Assembly (NCBI RefSeq): GCF_019977275.1
Contig: NZ_AP024650.1
Coordinates: 1,116,001-1,180,000 of the forward strand
Length of the DNA stretch: 64,000 bases
Reading direction: 5' to 3'
DNA from: Arthrobacter sp. StoSoilB19
Lineage (GTDB): Bacteria > Actinomycetota > Actinomycetes > Actinomycetales > Micrococcaceae
Under the pieces are notes generated by a model. It searched no databases. It was not told the DNA's origin and worked only from the letters and a program-made list of their open reading frames with translations. The translations under genes and the position numbers were made by a program. This document shows, in pieces, positions 51,992 through 60,357 of the stretch (position 1 is the stretch's first letter; every line of letters begins with the position of its first letter).

Positions 51992-52324
51992 GTGCCGCAG
52001 TGGGATCTGGGAATTGCCGGCCTGTTATTGCTGGCGGCCATGTCGCTCGCCTTCGGCCTGCTGGCCCACCTGATTGTCGGCAGGCACGTGACCCGCTGGC
52101 TCTGGCTCTACGCGGCCCTGGCCTATTTCGTTGCCGGAATCCTGGTCAGCGAAGCCTGGTTCGGCTGGGCTACCGAGGAGGAGCTGCAGCCGAACATTGA
52201 CGGGCTGTCCTTCGACGAAGTGCAGCTGGTGACTCTCGCCGGCCTCATCGCTGCGCTCACTGCGAGGTTCATGCTCCGGAGGAAAGGCCGCGCCGGAGGA
52301 TCCGCAGGGAAACCGGCCGGATGA
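51992..52324 (+). CDS. Hypothetical membrane protein
   Basis: The 110-residue protein has three hydrophobic helices (LGIAGLLLLAAMSLAFGLLA; WLWLYAALAYFVAGILV; VQLVTLAGLIAALTARF). GGAGGTGGCTCGCC sets the GTG start. No family is recognised. Confidence 0.68.
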   Translation: MPQWDLGIAGLLLLAAMSLAFGLLAHLIVGRHVTRWLWLYAALAYFVAGILVSEAWFGWATEEELQPNIDGLSFDEVQLVTLAGLIAALTARFMLRRKGRAGGSAGKPAG

Positions 52325-52354
52325 AGCCCTGACCGCCGGCTGAAGCCCTGACCG

Positions 52355-52996
52355 CTACTTTGCCCGGACGAGCGCACCGATCCACGTCGCGCCGAGCCAG
52401 GTTGAGAACCTCTCGTCACTCCAGCCGCGCTGCCCCACCAGCTGGGCCCACAGTGTGCCGTCCATGGTGGCGAACAGCACGTCCCTGCATTCCTCCTCGC
52501 TGACGCCCAGGTGGCCGGTCGCAGCCGCGGCGTGCGCGTAGCGGGTGGCCACGTCCAGGCGCCGGTCCGCCCACTCGGCGAGCATGGCGGCGGCGTCGGG
52601 CTCGCTCGCAGCAGCTCCGGTAAGGGCGTCCAGGAGCGGAAAGATGCGGCGGTTGCTCGCCGTCACGAAGACGGCGTGGCGGCGGATCCTCTCCGACAGG
52701 TCCGGCTCGGCCAGGATGGACTGCATCTCCTCCCTGTCATAGAGCGCCACGTCCGCTTCATCCCCCCGGAAATCGACATACCAAACGTGCCTGAGCAGCG
52801 ATGCCTTGGTGCCGAACGTGGCGTATACGGTCTCGACGGAGACGCCGGCGCGCGCGGCCACCTGCTTGATGGTGGTCTGGCCGTATCCCTGGGCAATGAA
52901 GAGTTCGTTCGCCGCCGCGATGATGGTCCGCCGGGTTTCTGCAGCCTGCTCCTGGCGGCGACGGGAATCGTACTGCCTCTTGATCTTCCGTTCCAT
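52355..52996 (-). CDS. TetR family regulator next to the SnoaL pair
   Basis: The 213-residue protein has a TetR helix-turn-helix (GQTTIKQVAARAGVSVETVY, then ATFGTKASLLRHVW). TATAAT on the minus strand ends seven bases before ATG 52996, so the message is probably leaderless and begins at this ATG; an ATG nine bases upstream lies inside the promoter. It is divergent from two tandem SnoaL genes and probably represses them through the palindrome at 53022. Confidence 0.88.
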   Translation of the reverse strand: MERKIKRQYDSRRRQEQAAETRRTIIAAANELFIAQGYGQTTIKQVAARAGVSVETVYATFGTKASLLRHVWYVDFRGDEADVALYDREEMQSILAEPDLSERIRRHAVFVTASNRRIFPLLDALTGAAASEPDAAAMLAEWADRRLDVATRYAHAAAATGHLGVSEEECRDVLFATMDGTLWAQLVGQRGWSDERFSTWLGATWIGALVRAK

Positions 52997-53003
52997 TGGA
53001 TGC

Positions 53004-53034
53004 ATTATAGCTGTATTCAAAACAGTATGACTGT
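53004..53034. promoter_or_regulatory. Leaderless -10 and TetR-type palindrome
   Basis: The minus-strand hexamer TATAAT (53004-53009) serves the TetR gene. ACAGT (53022-53026) and ACTGT (53030-53034) are inverted repeats around ATG, directly before the start of the first SnoaL gene. The site could block both promoters. Confidence 0.6.
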
Positions 53035-53047
53035 AATGGAGTTGGTC

Positions 53048-53488
53048 ATGTCCACCGAAACGGATGCATTCCTGGCCGAAATGATTCCCCGGCAGCGGGC
53101 CGCGGACGCCGCCATCCACAACGGTGACGTCGCCCCGCGCATCGCGCTTTGGTCGCAGGACGATCCTGTGACGCTCTTCGGGGCGCGGCTCAGCGGCACC
53201 GGCTGGGCCGAGGTGGAGCCGATGTTCCACAGCGTGGCCTCGTGGTTCACGCACGCAGACTCCTTCGACCTGGAGATCATCGCTGCCGGAGCAAGCGGCG
53301 ACCTCGCCTACACCGTGGGCTACGAGCACACCTCCGCCACCGTCGACGGAACGCCGCGCCAGTACACCTTGCGGGTAACGCACGTCTACCGCCGGGAGGA
53401 CGGGAACTGGCGGATCGTGCACCGGCATGCGGACTTCCCGCCGGGGGAGGCCAACGTTCCTTTGCCTGGCGCCCGGACCGGCACCTAA
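53048..53488 (+). CDS. SnoaL-like protein (first of a tandem pair)
   Basis: The 146-residue protein is an NTF2-like fold of the SnoaL_3/YybH kind (DAAIHNGDVAPRIALWSQDD, VTLFGARLSGTGWAEVEP, AYTVGYEHTSATVDG, THVYRREDGNWRIVHRHADF). ATG 53048 with GGAG six bases upstream is preferred to the ATGs at 53027 and 53036, which overlap the operator. A paralogue follows. The function is unknown; a small ligand enzyme or binder is likely. Confidence 0.82.
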   Translation: MSTETDAFLAEMIPRQRAADAAIHNGDVAPRIALWSQDDPVTLFGARLSGTGWAEVEPMFHSVASWFTHADSFDLEIIAAGASGDLAYTVGYEHTSATVDGTPRQYTLRVTHVYRREDGNWRIVHRHADFPPGEANVPLPGARTGT

Positions 53489-53501
53489 CGGCGGGCGGGC
53501 C

Positions 53502-53960
53502 ATGCACAAGGAAGTCATGCACAAAGAAGCCATGCACAAGGAAACGGACGCGTTCCTGGCGGAGATCCTGCCAAAGCAGCGGCACATGACGCTGGCGCTG
53601 CACAAGGGAGACGTGGCACCCCGCCTGGCCCTGTGGTCACACCGGACCCCCGTGACGTTGTTCGGTGCACACATCTCCGGAGCAGGCTGGGCGGACCTCG
53701 AACCCAAGTTCCGCCAGGAGGCCCGCCGGTTTACGGGATCTGCCGGATCTGAGTTCGAGCTCGTCGCCGCGGGTGCCAGCGGAAGCCTCGCCTACACGGT
53801 CGGCCTTGAGCACAGCAGCGCCGTGGTGGATGGCATCCCCGCCGTCTACACGATGCGCACAACGCACATCTACCGCCGCGAAGAGGGTGCCTGGCGGATC
53901 GTCCACCGGCATTCTGATTTCCTGGCAGATCAAAACTCCCAGCTGGCCACGAGGGTTTAG
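53502..53960 (+). CDS. SnoaL-like protein (second of a tandem pair) with repeated start codons
   Basis: The product is a close paralogue of the preceding gene along its whole length (ETDAFLAEILPKQR, GDVAPRLALWSHRTPVTLFG, THIYRREEGAWRIVHRHSDF). The first 45 bases are three tandem 15-bp units coding MHKEV, MHKEA, MHKET. Each has its own ATG with AAGGAA or AAAGAA before the next, so starts at 53502, 53517 and 53532 are possible. The third aligns with the start of the first paralogue. The pair is likely co-transcribed. Confidence 0.8.
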   Translation: MHKEVMHKEAMHKETDAFLAEILPKQRHMTLALHKGDVAPRLALWSHRTPVTLFGAHISGAGWADLEPKFRQEARRFTGSAGSEFELVAAGASGSLAYTVGLEHSSAVVDGIPAVYTMRTTHIYRREEGAWRIVHRHSDFLADQNSQLATRV

Positions 53961-53969
53961 CGGGCAGGC

Positions 53970-54344
53970 TCAGCCACCGAGTTCCAGCGTAAACACCCAC
54001 AGCAGCACGTCCTCGCCGGGCACATGCCAATCCCGTTCCGGCGCACGGCGGAAGCCCAGCGACCCGTACAGGGCGTGCGCGCGCTCCATGAACGTGGCGC
54101 TGGTGATGCTGATGGCCCCGATGTACGGCTGGCCGGCGAATGTCAGCGTCACCGCTGCCACCACCTTCCCGGCGGACTCCGCCACCCACACCTCGGCATG
54201 GGCGGCGCGGTGCTCCACGTCTTCCAGCACGCCCATGTAGGGATGGTCTGCCGCGAAGTGCCCGGCCCGGGCGTACGCGTCCCGGGTGATGCGCATGACC
54301 TCGGGAAGGTCCGACGGCGCCGCCCGCCGCAGTGTCACGCTCAC
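53970..54344 (-). pseudogene. GNAT acetyltransferase lacking the acetyl-CoA motif
   Basis: The 124-residue product starts and ends as a GNAT protein (LRRAAPSDLPEVMRITRDAY, VVAAVTLTFAGQPY; then SITSATFMERAHALYGSLGF and a C-terminal strand). Normal members have about 40 residues between GQPY and GAISITS, including the R/Q-x-x-G-x-G/A acetyl-CoA loop. Here these are missing in frame, so the enzyme should be inactive. The start overlaps the kinase remnant stop by four bases. The deletion is inferred from the family pattern. Confidence 0.7.
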
Positions 54345-54700
54345 CGTGTGTCCACGGCCGGGGCAATCCGCTCCAGATAGTAGCCCAGCCGTGCCAAATC
54401 GGGCTGGGAGGAAGGGTCGCCGACAGCGTCGGCACCCACCAGGTTGGCAGCAGAAAGTGCCGAGGTGTAGTCCAGGCCCCGCTGCAGCGCCAGGACCAGG
54501 GCGGCGCAGAACGCGTCCCCGGCGCCGATGGTGCAGGTGTTCTGGGCAAGGGATTCAGGGAGTGGCCGGCAGACGTACGGAGGGATCTCGAGCGGAGTCG
54601 GGAGCACTTCCTGGGCCCGGCAAATTTCGGACGCTGGGATGCGGTCCAGGCAACGACGCATCTGCTGCGGGCCAGCGACGTCGTGGAGGCAGTGCGGCTT
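54341..54700 (-). pseudogene. Remnant of a PfkB-like carbohydrate kinase
   Basis: Only the C-terminal part of a ribokinase-fold kinase is present. NTCTIGAGDAFCAALVLALQ holds the GAGD anion hole and catalytic Asp, followed by ALSAANLVGADAVGD. The frame is open to about 54700, where it meets the end of the membrane protein gene. The substrate-binding N-terminal 200 or so residues are absent. A deletion has probably fused the two. An internal ATG (54661) gives 106 residues but no working enzyme is expected. Confidence 0.7.
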
Positions 54701-54703
54701 ACT

Positions 54704-55057
54704 TCAGCCCGGCGGGCGCCCGTGCCGGAGGTTCCGGGCATGGAGGTACACCATCAGCACCAGGAGCGGAACGTGGATGGCGGGCAGGTTGTGCGCGAAC
54801 CATCGCGGCAGGTAGATGTCGGTGACGGAGCCGCGCTCGGCGCCGTAGCGCTCCGCGAGTCCGGTGAGCGGACAGCGGAACCCGTTTCCGGCGAACACCA
54901 TTGATTCGGCGGCAACCACGGCGGCCGCCCACCCCACCCGCCTGTCCGTGCGGCCGGCCAGGCCGCTGTAGAGCACGTAGATGACGCAGGACTCGATGGA
55001 GAACCAAGCCAGTGTGTGGACGGCCCTGACCGCCGCCACCGCAGCTTGGCGCCGCAA
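54704..55057 (-). CDS. Conserved hypothetical membrane protein
   Basis: The 117-residue protein has three or four hydrophobic helices (AVHTLAWFSIESCVIYVLY; VGWAAAVVAAESMVFAG; LPAIHVPLLVLMVYLHARNL) and a conserved-looking loop NGFRCPLTGLAERYGAERGS. No named domain is known to me. It starts eight bases after the hemerythrin stop on the same strand, so the two form an operon. Confidence 0.72.
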   Translation of the reverse strand: MRRQAAVAAVRAVHTLAWFSIESCVIYVLYSGLAGRTDRRVGWAAAVVAAESMVFAGNGFRCPLTGLAERYGAERGSVTDIYLPRWFAHNLPAIHVPLLVLMVYLHARNLRHGRPPG

Positions 55058-55065
55058 CAGAACGC

Positions 55066-55791
55066 CTACAGCGTCTCGGGAACCGGGCGTCCGGGGAACA
55101 GCGTTGAGTACTGTTTCCGGTACATCCGCCGTCCCACCAGGCGGTAGGCGAGCCGCACCGGGGGAGGGATTTCCTTGAACAGTTCTTTCCGGTCCGCCGG
55201 CGGGTTGGTAGCCAGCACCATGCCGAGGTAGCCCACCAGGAATTTCTTGTCGAGTTCCTGGATCCCGTGCTGCCCCACCGCGGCAGCTTCCTTCTCCGTC
55301 ATCACCCTGTCAGCAACCGGCATCATCTCCGTGACTTCGCGGCGCAGATGTACGTTGAGGACGCCGGACAGGTCTTCATAGCGGGCGGCGAGTTCCGCGC
55401 CGGACTCCTCATCCGCCGTCTGCATCCAGCGCAGCCGGACCGGCTCGATGGCCTCCAGCCTCTGCGTGACCTGCCTGTGCTGCTCAAGCATCTGCCCCAC
55501 ATGCAGCGCGCATGCCGGTGCCCGCTCCTTCAGCTGCGGGTACATCAGGAGGTCTTCGCCTTCGTGGTGGATATGCAGCACCTTGTCGAAGTTGCCCAGC
55601 ACTTCGCCCACGTAGGCTGCCCGGGCAGTGTCGCCGGCGGCGGCGGAGCGCACCAGTCCCGGCGCCTCGCCGTAGGCCCAGAGGAAGAACCGGTGGATGC
55701 GCCGCATCGCTGCCGTCCCCGCGCACAGGACGGGTCCCGCCGGCAGGGGAGGCGCCGTCTCGCCGGGCTGCATTGTGAAGAAGTCGGTCAT
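55066..55791 (-). CDS. Hemerythrin domain protein
   Basis: The ATG at 55791 after GAAAGGG gives 241 residues; the longer open frame is not supported. The helical bundle shows the hemerythrin ligand pattern: MRRIHRFFLWAYGEAP, HIHHEGEDLLMYPQL (His-His-x-x-Glu), EQHRQVTQRLEAIE and NVHLRREVTEMMPVADRV (His-x-x-x-Glu). A di-iron centre binding oxygen or nitric oxide is expected, perhaps for oxygen sensing or detoxification. A downstream membrane protein gene shares the operon. Confidence 0.87.
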   Translation of the reverse strand: MTDFFTMQPGETAPPLPAGPVLCAGTAAMRRIHRFFLWAYGEAPGLVRSAAAGDTARAAYVGEVLGNFDKVLHIHHEGEDLLMYPQLKERAPACALHVGQMLEQHRQVTQRLEAIEPVRLRWMQTADEESGAELAARYEDLSGVLNVHLRREVTEMMPVADRVMTEKEAAAVGQHGIQELDKKFLVGYLGMVLATNPPADRKELFKEIPPPVRLAYRLVGRRMYRKQYSTLFPGRPVPETL

Positions 55792-55964
55792 GTGCGTGGC
55801 CCTTTCCAGTCTCGCGAGACAAAGGACCTCTCCCCGGGAGCATCGTAGCCCCGGGCTCCACGGCGCACAACGGATTTGCAGAAGTACGACGGCGACGGAC
55901 CAGGCCTTAATGCGCGCAGGGCCGGGTGCACCCGGAGGGGCTGCGCGGCAGGTCCTGACACCGG

Positions 55965-55980
55965 TACTACTTAAGTAGTA
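55965..55980. promoter_or_regulatory. Perfect 16-bp palindrome upstream of the epoxide-hydrolase-like gene
   Basis: TACTACTTAAGTAGTA is fully symmetric and ends ten bases before the ATG of the hydrolase gene. It resembles a repressor site; no cognate regulator gene is adjacent. Confidence 0.65.
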
Positions 55981-55990
55981 AATTAGGTTC

Positions 55991-56881
55991 ATGGAAGGCA
56001 AGGTCGCTGCGATGCCGGAGCTTGATGGCGTCACCCACAGATGGATGAACATCCGCGGCATCCGATTGCATATCGCTGAGGCAGGTAGCGGGGATCCCCT
56101 GGTTCTCCTGCACGGCTTCCCGCAGAACTGGTGGGAATGGCACGGCGTGATGCCCTTGCTGGCCAGACATTACCGGGTGATCGCGCCGGACCAGCGGGGT
56201 TTCGGTTGGAGTGATGCACCACAGGGCCGATACTCAGCCGGGTTGCTGGTGGAGGACGTCATCGGACTCATGGCAAAGCTTGGCATCAGCCGAGCCCGCT
56301 TCCTCACCCACGACTGGGGTGCCATCGTGGGGCAGCTACTCGCCATGCAGCGGCCTGATCTTGTTGAGGCACTCATCGTTACAGGTGCCCCCGACGTCCA
56401 CATCAGGCCCAATGCCCGGCTGGTTTTGGTCTTTCCCAAGCTGTGGCACGCCTTCGCCCTGGCCGTTCCATTTATCGGCCCGCGGATCCAGCGGAGCCGG
56501 AAGGTGATGCAGCACCTCTTCACAGCATTTGAACCCGCAGGGGGCGTATCCGAGGCGGACATGAACCTCTACAACGCAGCAGCCGCAAAGCCTGCCAGGG
56601 CAAGAGCGGGCTCGGCACTCTACCGCGGCACCATCCTGCCAGCCTTCCTGAAGATCATTTTCGGGGTGTACGGCCGGCGCGACTTCACGGTCCCCACCCT
56701 CGTCCTTATCGGATCCATGGAACCATCGGCCACCCTGCAACGGATGGGCCACCGCCGCGGCCGGGGCGGCAACGTCACCACCGAGATCGTGCCGGGTGAG
56801 GGGCACTTCATCGCCGACCACCGGCCGGAACTGGTCTCCGGCAGAGCTATGGAGTTCTTCAGGACTCCGCGCGCTGCTTGA
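55991..56881 (+). CDS. Alpha/beta hydrolase, epoxide-hydrolase-like
   Basis: The 296-residue protein has the oxyanion motif HGFPQNWWEWHG, the nucleophile elbow LTHDWGAIVGQ with Asp as nucleophile, and a late catalytic His in GEGHFIADHRPE. HDWGA and the N-terminal HGFPQNWW identify the soluble epoxide hydrolase/haloalkane dehalogenase branch. The acid position reads LIGSMEPS in place of the usual G-x-x-D, so activity may be altered. Its last 23 bases overlap the end of the convergent SRPBCC gene. Confidence 0.87.
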   Translation: MEGKVAAMPELDGVTHRWMNIRGIRLHIAEAGSGDPLVLLHGFPQNWWEWHGVMPLLARHYRVIAPDQRGFGWSDAPQGRYSAGLLVEDVIGLMAKLGISRARFLTHDWGAIVGQLLAMQRPDLVEALIVTGAPDVHIRPNARLVLVFPKLWHAFALAVPFIGPRIQRSRKVMQHLFTAFEPAGGVSEADMNLYNAAAAKPARARAGSALYRGTILPAFLKIIFGVYGRRDFTVPTLVLIGSMEPSATLQRMGHRRGRGGNVTTEIVPGEGHFIADHRPELVSGRAMEFFRTPRAA

Positions 56882-57584
56882 CCCCGCGGAGCACGCCAAC
56901 TTCCATGTAGTGGTGCAGCGGGTCGCCAATGAAAAGGTCGACGGCGCGTGCCAGCAGCATCGCGCCCGGAACGTTTTGGAGGGTGAAGGCCAAAGCCCGG
57001 GTTGCCATGGGAGCGTCGGGCCCGGCACCGCGCGCCGCGGCGCTCAGGTACCCCTTGCCGCGGTACCGGATGATCAACCGGGTGCGGTTCCCCGGCAGGG
57101 GCCGCAGGATGAACTGTTCTCCCGCCACCAGGTGCCGCTTGGGCTCAAGCGCGGTGACGGTCGCGTACACGCCCCCGCCATACGGTACCTTGTCGCCCAC
57201 CTTGAGGTCCTGCAGTTCCGGGTGGATTCGGGTTGCAGACTGTTTGCCCTCGACGTACCGGGCATGGAACAGGGCACGCTCGACCCGGTCATGCGTGTAG
57301 AACCCGGCGCGGTAGATTCCCATCTGCACGATCCACGGCCACACGCGCTCGGGCGGGGCGTCGATGCTGATGGCCCTGGTGCTCTGGATCACCGGTTGGG
57401 GCTCAAGGTCGTCGCCGGGCAGCCGCTCCACGGCTTCCGTGCCCTCGGTTCCCCAGCGCAGCATGGCCGGACGCCACAGCAGATATGCCGTGATCTGTAC
57501 GCCGAGCGACGCCGCCAGGAGCTGCAGGCGCCTGCGCCGATTAGCTCCGCCGTCCGTCCGTCGCAAATATCGCAGTCCGGCCAT
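56859..57584 (-). CDS. SRPBCC family protein with N-terminal membrane helix
   Basis: The ATG at 57584 gives 241 residues; the open frame upstream overlaps a hairpin. A helix at about 20-36 (LAASLGVQITAYLLW) is followed by an SRPBCC fold (RAISIDAPPERVWPWIVQMG, YRAGFYTHDRVERAL). The Trp-Pro-Trp-Ile pattern is shared with many actinobacterial membrane-near lipid-binding proteins. The role is unknown. Confidence 0.78.
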   Translation of the reverse strand: MAGLRYLRRTDGGANRRRRLQLLAASLGVQITAYLLWRPAMLRWGTEGTEAVERLPGDDLEPQPVIQSTRAISIDAPPERVWPWIVQMGIYRAGFYTHDRVERALFHARYVEGKQSATRIHPELQDLKVGDKVPYGGGVYATVTALEPKRHLVAGEQFILRPLPGNRTRLIIRYRGKGYLSAAARGAGPDAPMATRALAFTLQNVPGAMLLARAVDLFIGDPLHHYMEVGVLRGVKQRAES

Positions 57585-57600
57585 AGCCGCAACATGCCAC

Positions 57601-57633
57601 GGGACCCCCGGCACGCAAAGTGCCGAAGGTCCC
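57601..57633 (-). terminator. Hairpin after the PhoD gene
   Basis: GGGACC (57601-57606) pairs with GGTCCC (57628-57633) and GGCAC (57610-57614) pairs with GTGCC (57620-57624), with three unpaired bases on each side. It lies on the minus strand 48 bases after the PhoD stop and just before the SRPBCC start. Confidence 0.6.
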
Positions 57634-57681
57634 GCCGCCCGGGCCACGCAGGAAAGTCACGCAAACGCCCGCCGCGAGGCG

Positions 57682-59271
57682 TCAGGCCCGCGCCTGCAGC
57701 CCCGGCACGCCGTCGCGGATCTCAAAGGAGGCCTTCGTGGCAACGGGTGCGCCCGGCGTCGTCACGTGGTCCAGCACGCGGAAGTCCGCCGTCATGGAGT
57801 CCCTGGTGATGCGCGTGTTCACATAGCCGCGGTTGTCGTTGTAGAACTTCAGGTGCGGGTTCCAGGCCATGGTGGCGTCCGTGGTGGAGCCCGTGCCGTC
57901 ACCCGTGGAGGTGATGGACGTGCACACCAGTTCCGAGCCCACTACGGGGGAGGCGGGGTCCTTGTAGTCCACCTTCACGTCGTTGGCCCAGTGCCGGTGC
58001 ACATCGCCGGTGAGGACGACGGCGTTGCGCACCTTCGCGTCGGTCCATCCCTGGGTGATGCGGCGGCGGGAGGCCGCGTACCCGTCCCAGCCGTCCATGG
58101 AAACGTCGTCGATCTCCGGTGCCTTGTTCCGGTCGCGCTCGGCGAAGAAGACCTGCTGGCCCAGGATGTCCCACCGCTGCGTGGAGTTCCTGAATCCGTC
58201 CAGCAGCCACTTCTCCTGCTCGGCGCCGGTGATGGTCCGGTTTTCGGCGAGCCGCTCTGTGACGTTCTTCTTCCAGCCGTCGCCGGCAAGCTGGTCGTCC
58301 CGGTACTGCCGTGTATCCATCATGTGGAAGTTGGCCAGCTGGCCCCACTGGATGCGGCGGTAGATCTTCATGTCCGGCCCGGCGGGGAGCGAGGACGGGC
58401 GCAGCGGCATGTTCTCGTAGTAGGCCTGGAAGGCTGCGGCGCGGCGCTGCCGGAAGTGCTCCACGCTGTCGTTCAACTGGGCGGCGTCCTGGTTCTCCGG
58501 AACGTCGTCCGCCCAGTTGTTGTCCACCTCGTGGTCATCCCACACCACCGCCCAGGGTGCGACTGCGTGCGCTGCCTGCAGGTCGGCGTCGGCCTTGTAC
58601 TGGGCGTGGCGCTGCCGGTACGTCTCCAGCGTGACGGTCTCCGGGCCCTCGTGGTCACGGGGGTTCCCTCCGCCGATCACGTAGCTGCCCTTCTTGTATT
58701 CATAAAGGTAGTCGCCCAGGTGCAGTACCAGGTCCGGGTGGTCCTCCGCCAGGCGCCGGTACGCGGTGAAGTAGCCGCGCTCATACTGCGCGCAGCTGGC
58801 GAACGCCATGGCCAGCGCGGCGGGCGTCTCGTGCAGGGCAGGGCTGGTGAGGGTGCGGCCCACGGGGCTGACGTACTTGCCGGTGCGGAACCGGTAGAAG
58901 TACTCGCGGCCCGGCTGCAGGCCGCGCAGCTCCACGTGCACCGAGTGCGCGGTCTCGGTGCGTGTCTGCTCCACGCCGCGGGCCACCACCTTCCGCATTC
59001 CCTGGTCCTCGGCCACTTCCCACTGCACGGCCACCGGGCGCGACGGCATGCCGCCCAGCCCGTCCTCCGCCACCGGGTTCACGGCCAGGCGCGTCCACAG
59101 GACGAAGCCGTCCGGCCACGGCTCGCCCGATGCGATGCCGAGCATGAAGGGATCGGTGCGAAGGCCGGCGTCGTCCGCGGTGGAAACGGCGACGGCGGCA
59201 CTTGGCAGTGCGGCGACGATGCCGGCTCCGATGCCGGCGGAGATGAGCGTTCTGCGGGAGATGTTGTCCAT
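57682..59271 (-). CDS. phoD: Alkaline phosphatase PhoD, Tat-exported
   Basis: The 529-residue protein starts at ATG 59271 after GGAAG. A Tat signal (SRRTLISAGIGAGIVAALPS) precedes a Fe3+/Ca2+ PhoD catalytic domain with FASCAQYERGYF, LVLHLGDYLYEYKKG, VVWDDHEVDNNWADD and VVLTGDVHRHWANDV, holding the conserved metal ligands. It releases phosphate from esters outside the cell. No PhoB box was recognised upstream. Confidence 0.93.
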   Translation of the reverse strand: MDNISRRTLISAGIGAGIVAALPSAAVAVSTADDAGLRTDPFMLGIASGEPWPDGFVLWTRLAVNPVAEDGLGGMPSRPVAVQWEVAEDQGMRKVVARGVEQTRTETAHSVHVELRGLQPGREYFYRFRTGKYVSPVGRTLTSPALHETPAALAMAFASCAQYERGYFTAYRRLAEDHPDLVLHLGDYLYEYKKGSYVIGGGNPRDHEGPETVTLETYRQRHAQYKADADLQAAHAVAPWAVVWDDHEVDNNWADDVPENQDAAQLNDSVEHFRQRRAAAFQAYYENMPLRPSSLPAGPDMKIYRRIQWGQLANFHMMDTRQYRDDQLAGDGWKKNVTERLAENRTITGAEQEKWLLDGFRNSTQRWDILGQQVFFAERDRNKAPEIDDVSMDGWDGYAASRRRITQGWTDAKVRNAVVLTGDVHRHWANDVKVDYKDPASPVVGSELVCTSITSTGDGTGSTTDATMAWNPHLKFYNDNRGYVNTRITRDSMTADFRVLDHVTTPGAPVATKASFEIRDGVPGLQARA

Positions 59272-59473
59272 GGCTTCCACGCTATTTCCAGCTGTTGGAC
59301 AGGTTTCGAGGAGGATATGAATGGCCGGTTAACGGCGTGACAAAACCTGTTGATGGATCCGCCGACGCTGGAGCCAGAGCGGGATGCGGCGCAGGGCCTT
59401 TGGACTCTGGCCCCGACGCGGGGTCGCAGGCAGAGTGGCTCACAACCCTAAGAAGCCAGGGAAAGAGGAAATC

Positions 59474-60256
59474 ATGCCCCGCACCTCCGTCGTCACCGGC
59501 GCAGCCTCCGGCATTGGCAAAGCCACCAGGGAACTGCTTGAGCAGCGCGGCGAACGCGTCATCGGGGTGGATCTCCACGATGCCGAGGTGGTGGCCGACC
59601 TGTCCACCGCCGAGGGACGCGACGCGTTGCCGGATGCGGTGAGGAAGGTCAGCGGCGGCAGGATCGATGCCATCTACGCCAATGCCGGCCTCGCCGTTCC
59701 GGCCCCCGCCACCGTGGCCGTCAATTTTTTCGGGACGGTGGCAACGCTGGAAAGGCTCCGGCCCCTTCTGGCGGGGTCGGACGCGCCACGCGCCGTCGCG
59801 GTCTCATCGATGGCCGCCCTCCTGGCCAGCGACAGCGAGCTTGTTGCACTCCTGGCCGCCGGGGATGAACCGGCGGCCATGGCCCGCGCCGAGGTCATGG
59901 CCAAGGAACCAGCGACCACGGGCCAGCTCATCTACGCCTCCACCAAGCTGGCGCTCTCCCGCTGGGTCCGCCGCCAGGCCGCAACGGCAGAGTGGGCCGG
60001 CACCGGGATCCCCCTGAACGCGGTGGCGCCGGGCGTCATCGCCACCCCAATGACGGCGGACCTGATCGATACCGAAGAGGAACGAAGGTCGCTGCTGGAA
60101 GTGGTCCCGATGCCGCTGAACGGCATCGCCGAGCCCATTGTGGTGGCCCGCCTGCTGGCCTGGCTCAACAGCGAGGAGAACACGCACCTCTGCGGGCAGA
60201 TCGTCTATGTCGACGGCGGCAGCGATGTTGTCCTGCGCGGCGACTCGGTATGGTGA
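59474..60256 (+). CDS. Short-chain dehydrogenase/reductase (SDR)
   Basis: The 260-residue enzyme has the NAD(P) motif VVTGAASGIGKATRELL, NAGLAV, catalytic Tyr and Lys in YASTKLALSRWV, and the C-terminal GQIVYVDGGSDVVLRG. It resembles 3-alpha-hydroxysteroid dehydrogenase/carbonyl reductases. GAGGAAATC precedes ATG 59474. It is divergent from PhoD. Confidence 0.9.
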   Translation: MPRTSVVTGAASGIGKATRELLEQRGERVIGVDLHDAEVVADLSTAEGRDALPDAVRKVSGGRIDAIYANAGLAVPAPATVAVNFFGTVATLERLRPLLAGSDAPRAVAVSSMAALLASDSELVALLAAGDEPAAMARAEVMAKEPATTGQLIYASTKLALSRWVRRQAATAEWAGTGIPLNAVAPGVIATPMTADLIDTEEERRSLLEVVPMPLNGIAEPIVVARLLAWLNSEENTHLCGQIVYVDGGSDVVLRGDSVW

Positions 60257-60270
60257 GTCTCCGGGGACTC

Positions 60271-60283
60271 GGACTTTAGTCCC
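60271..60283. promoter_or_regulatory. DosR/DevR-like box
   Basis: GGACTTTAGTCCC matches the core of the mycobacterial DosR box (GGGACTWWAGTCCC) with one terminal change. It lies 75 bases before the GerMN lipoprotein start, a usual distance for an activator site. A second arm GGACTAA follows at 60290-60296. Confidence 0.5.
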
Positions 60284-60357
60284 TGTTCTGGACTAACCCT
60301 CAGGCGTAGCTTGAAAGTGGTTCCCGCAACCGCGGGGCGAGCAGTCAAGGGGGCGTC

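Noticed and set aside
53731..54741. 336-codon minus-strand frame
   Set aside because: It runs across the SnoaL gene, GNAT and kinase remnant in a different frame from their family motifs.
57364..59340. 658-codon plus-strand open frame
   Set aside because: It is the antisense shadow of PhoD and the SRPBCC gene; the minus strand carries clear family motifs and signal peptide.
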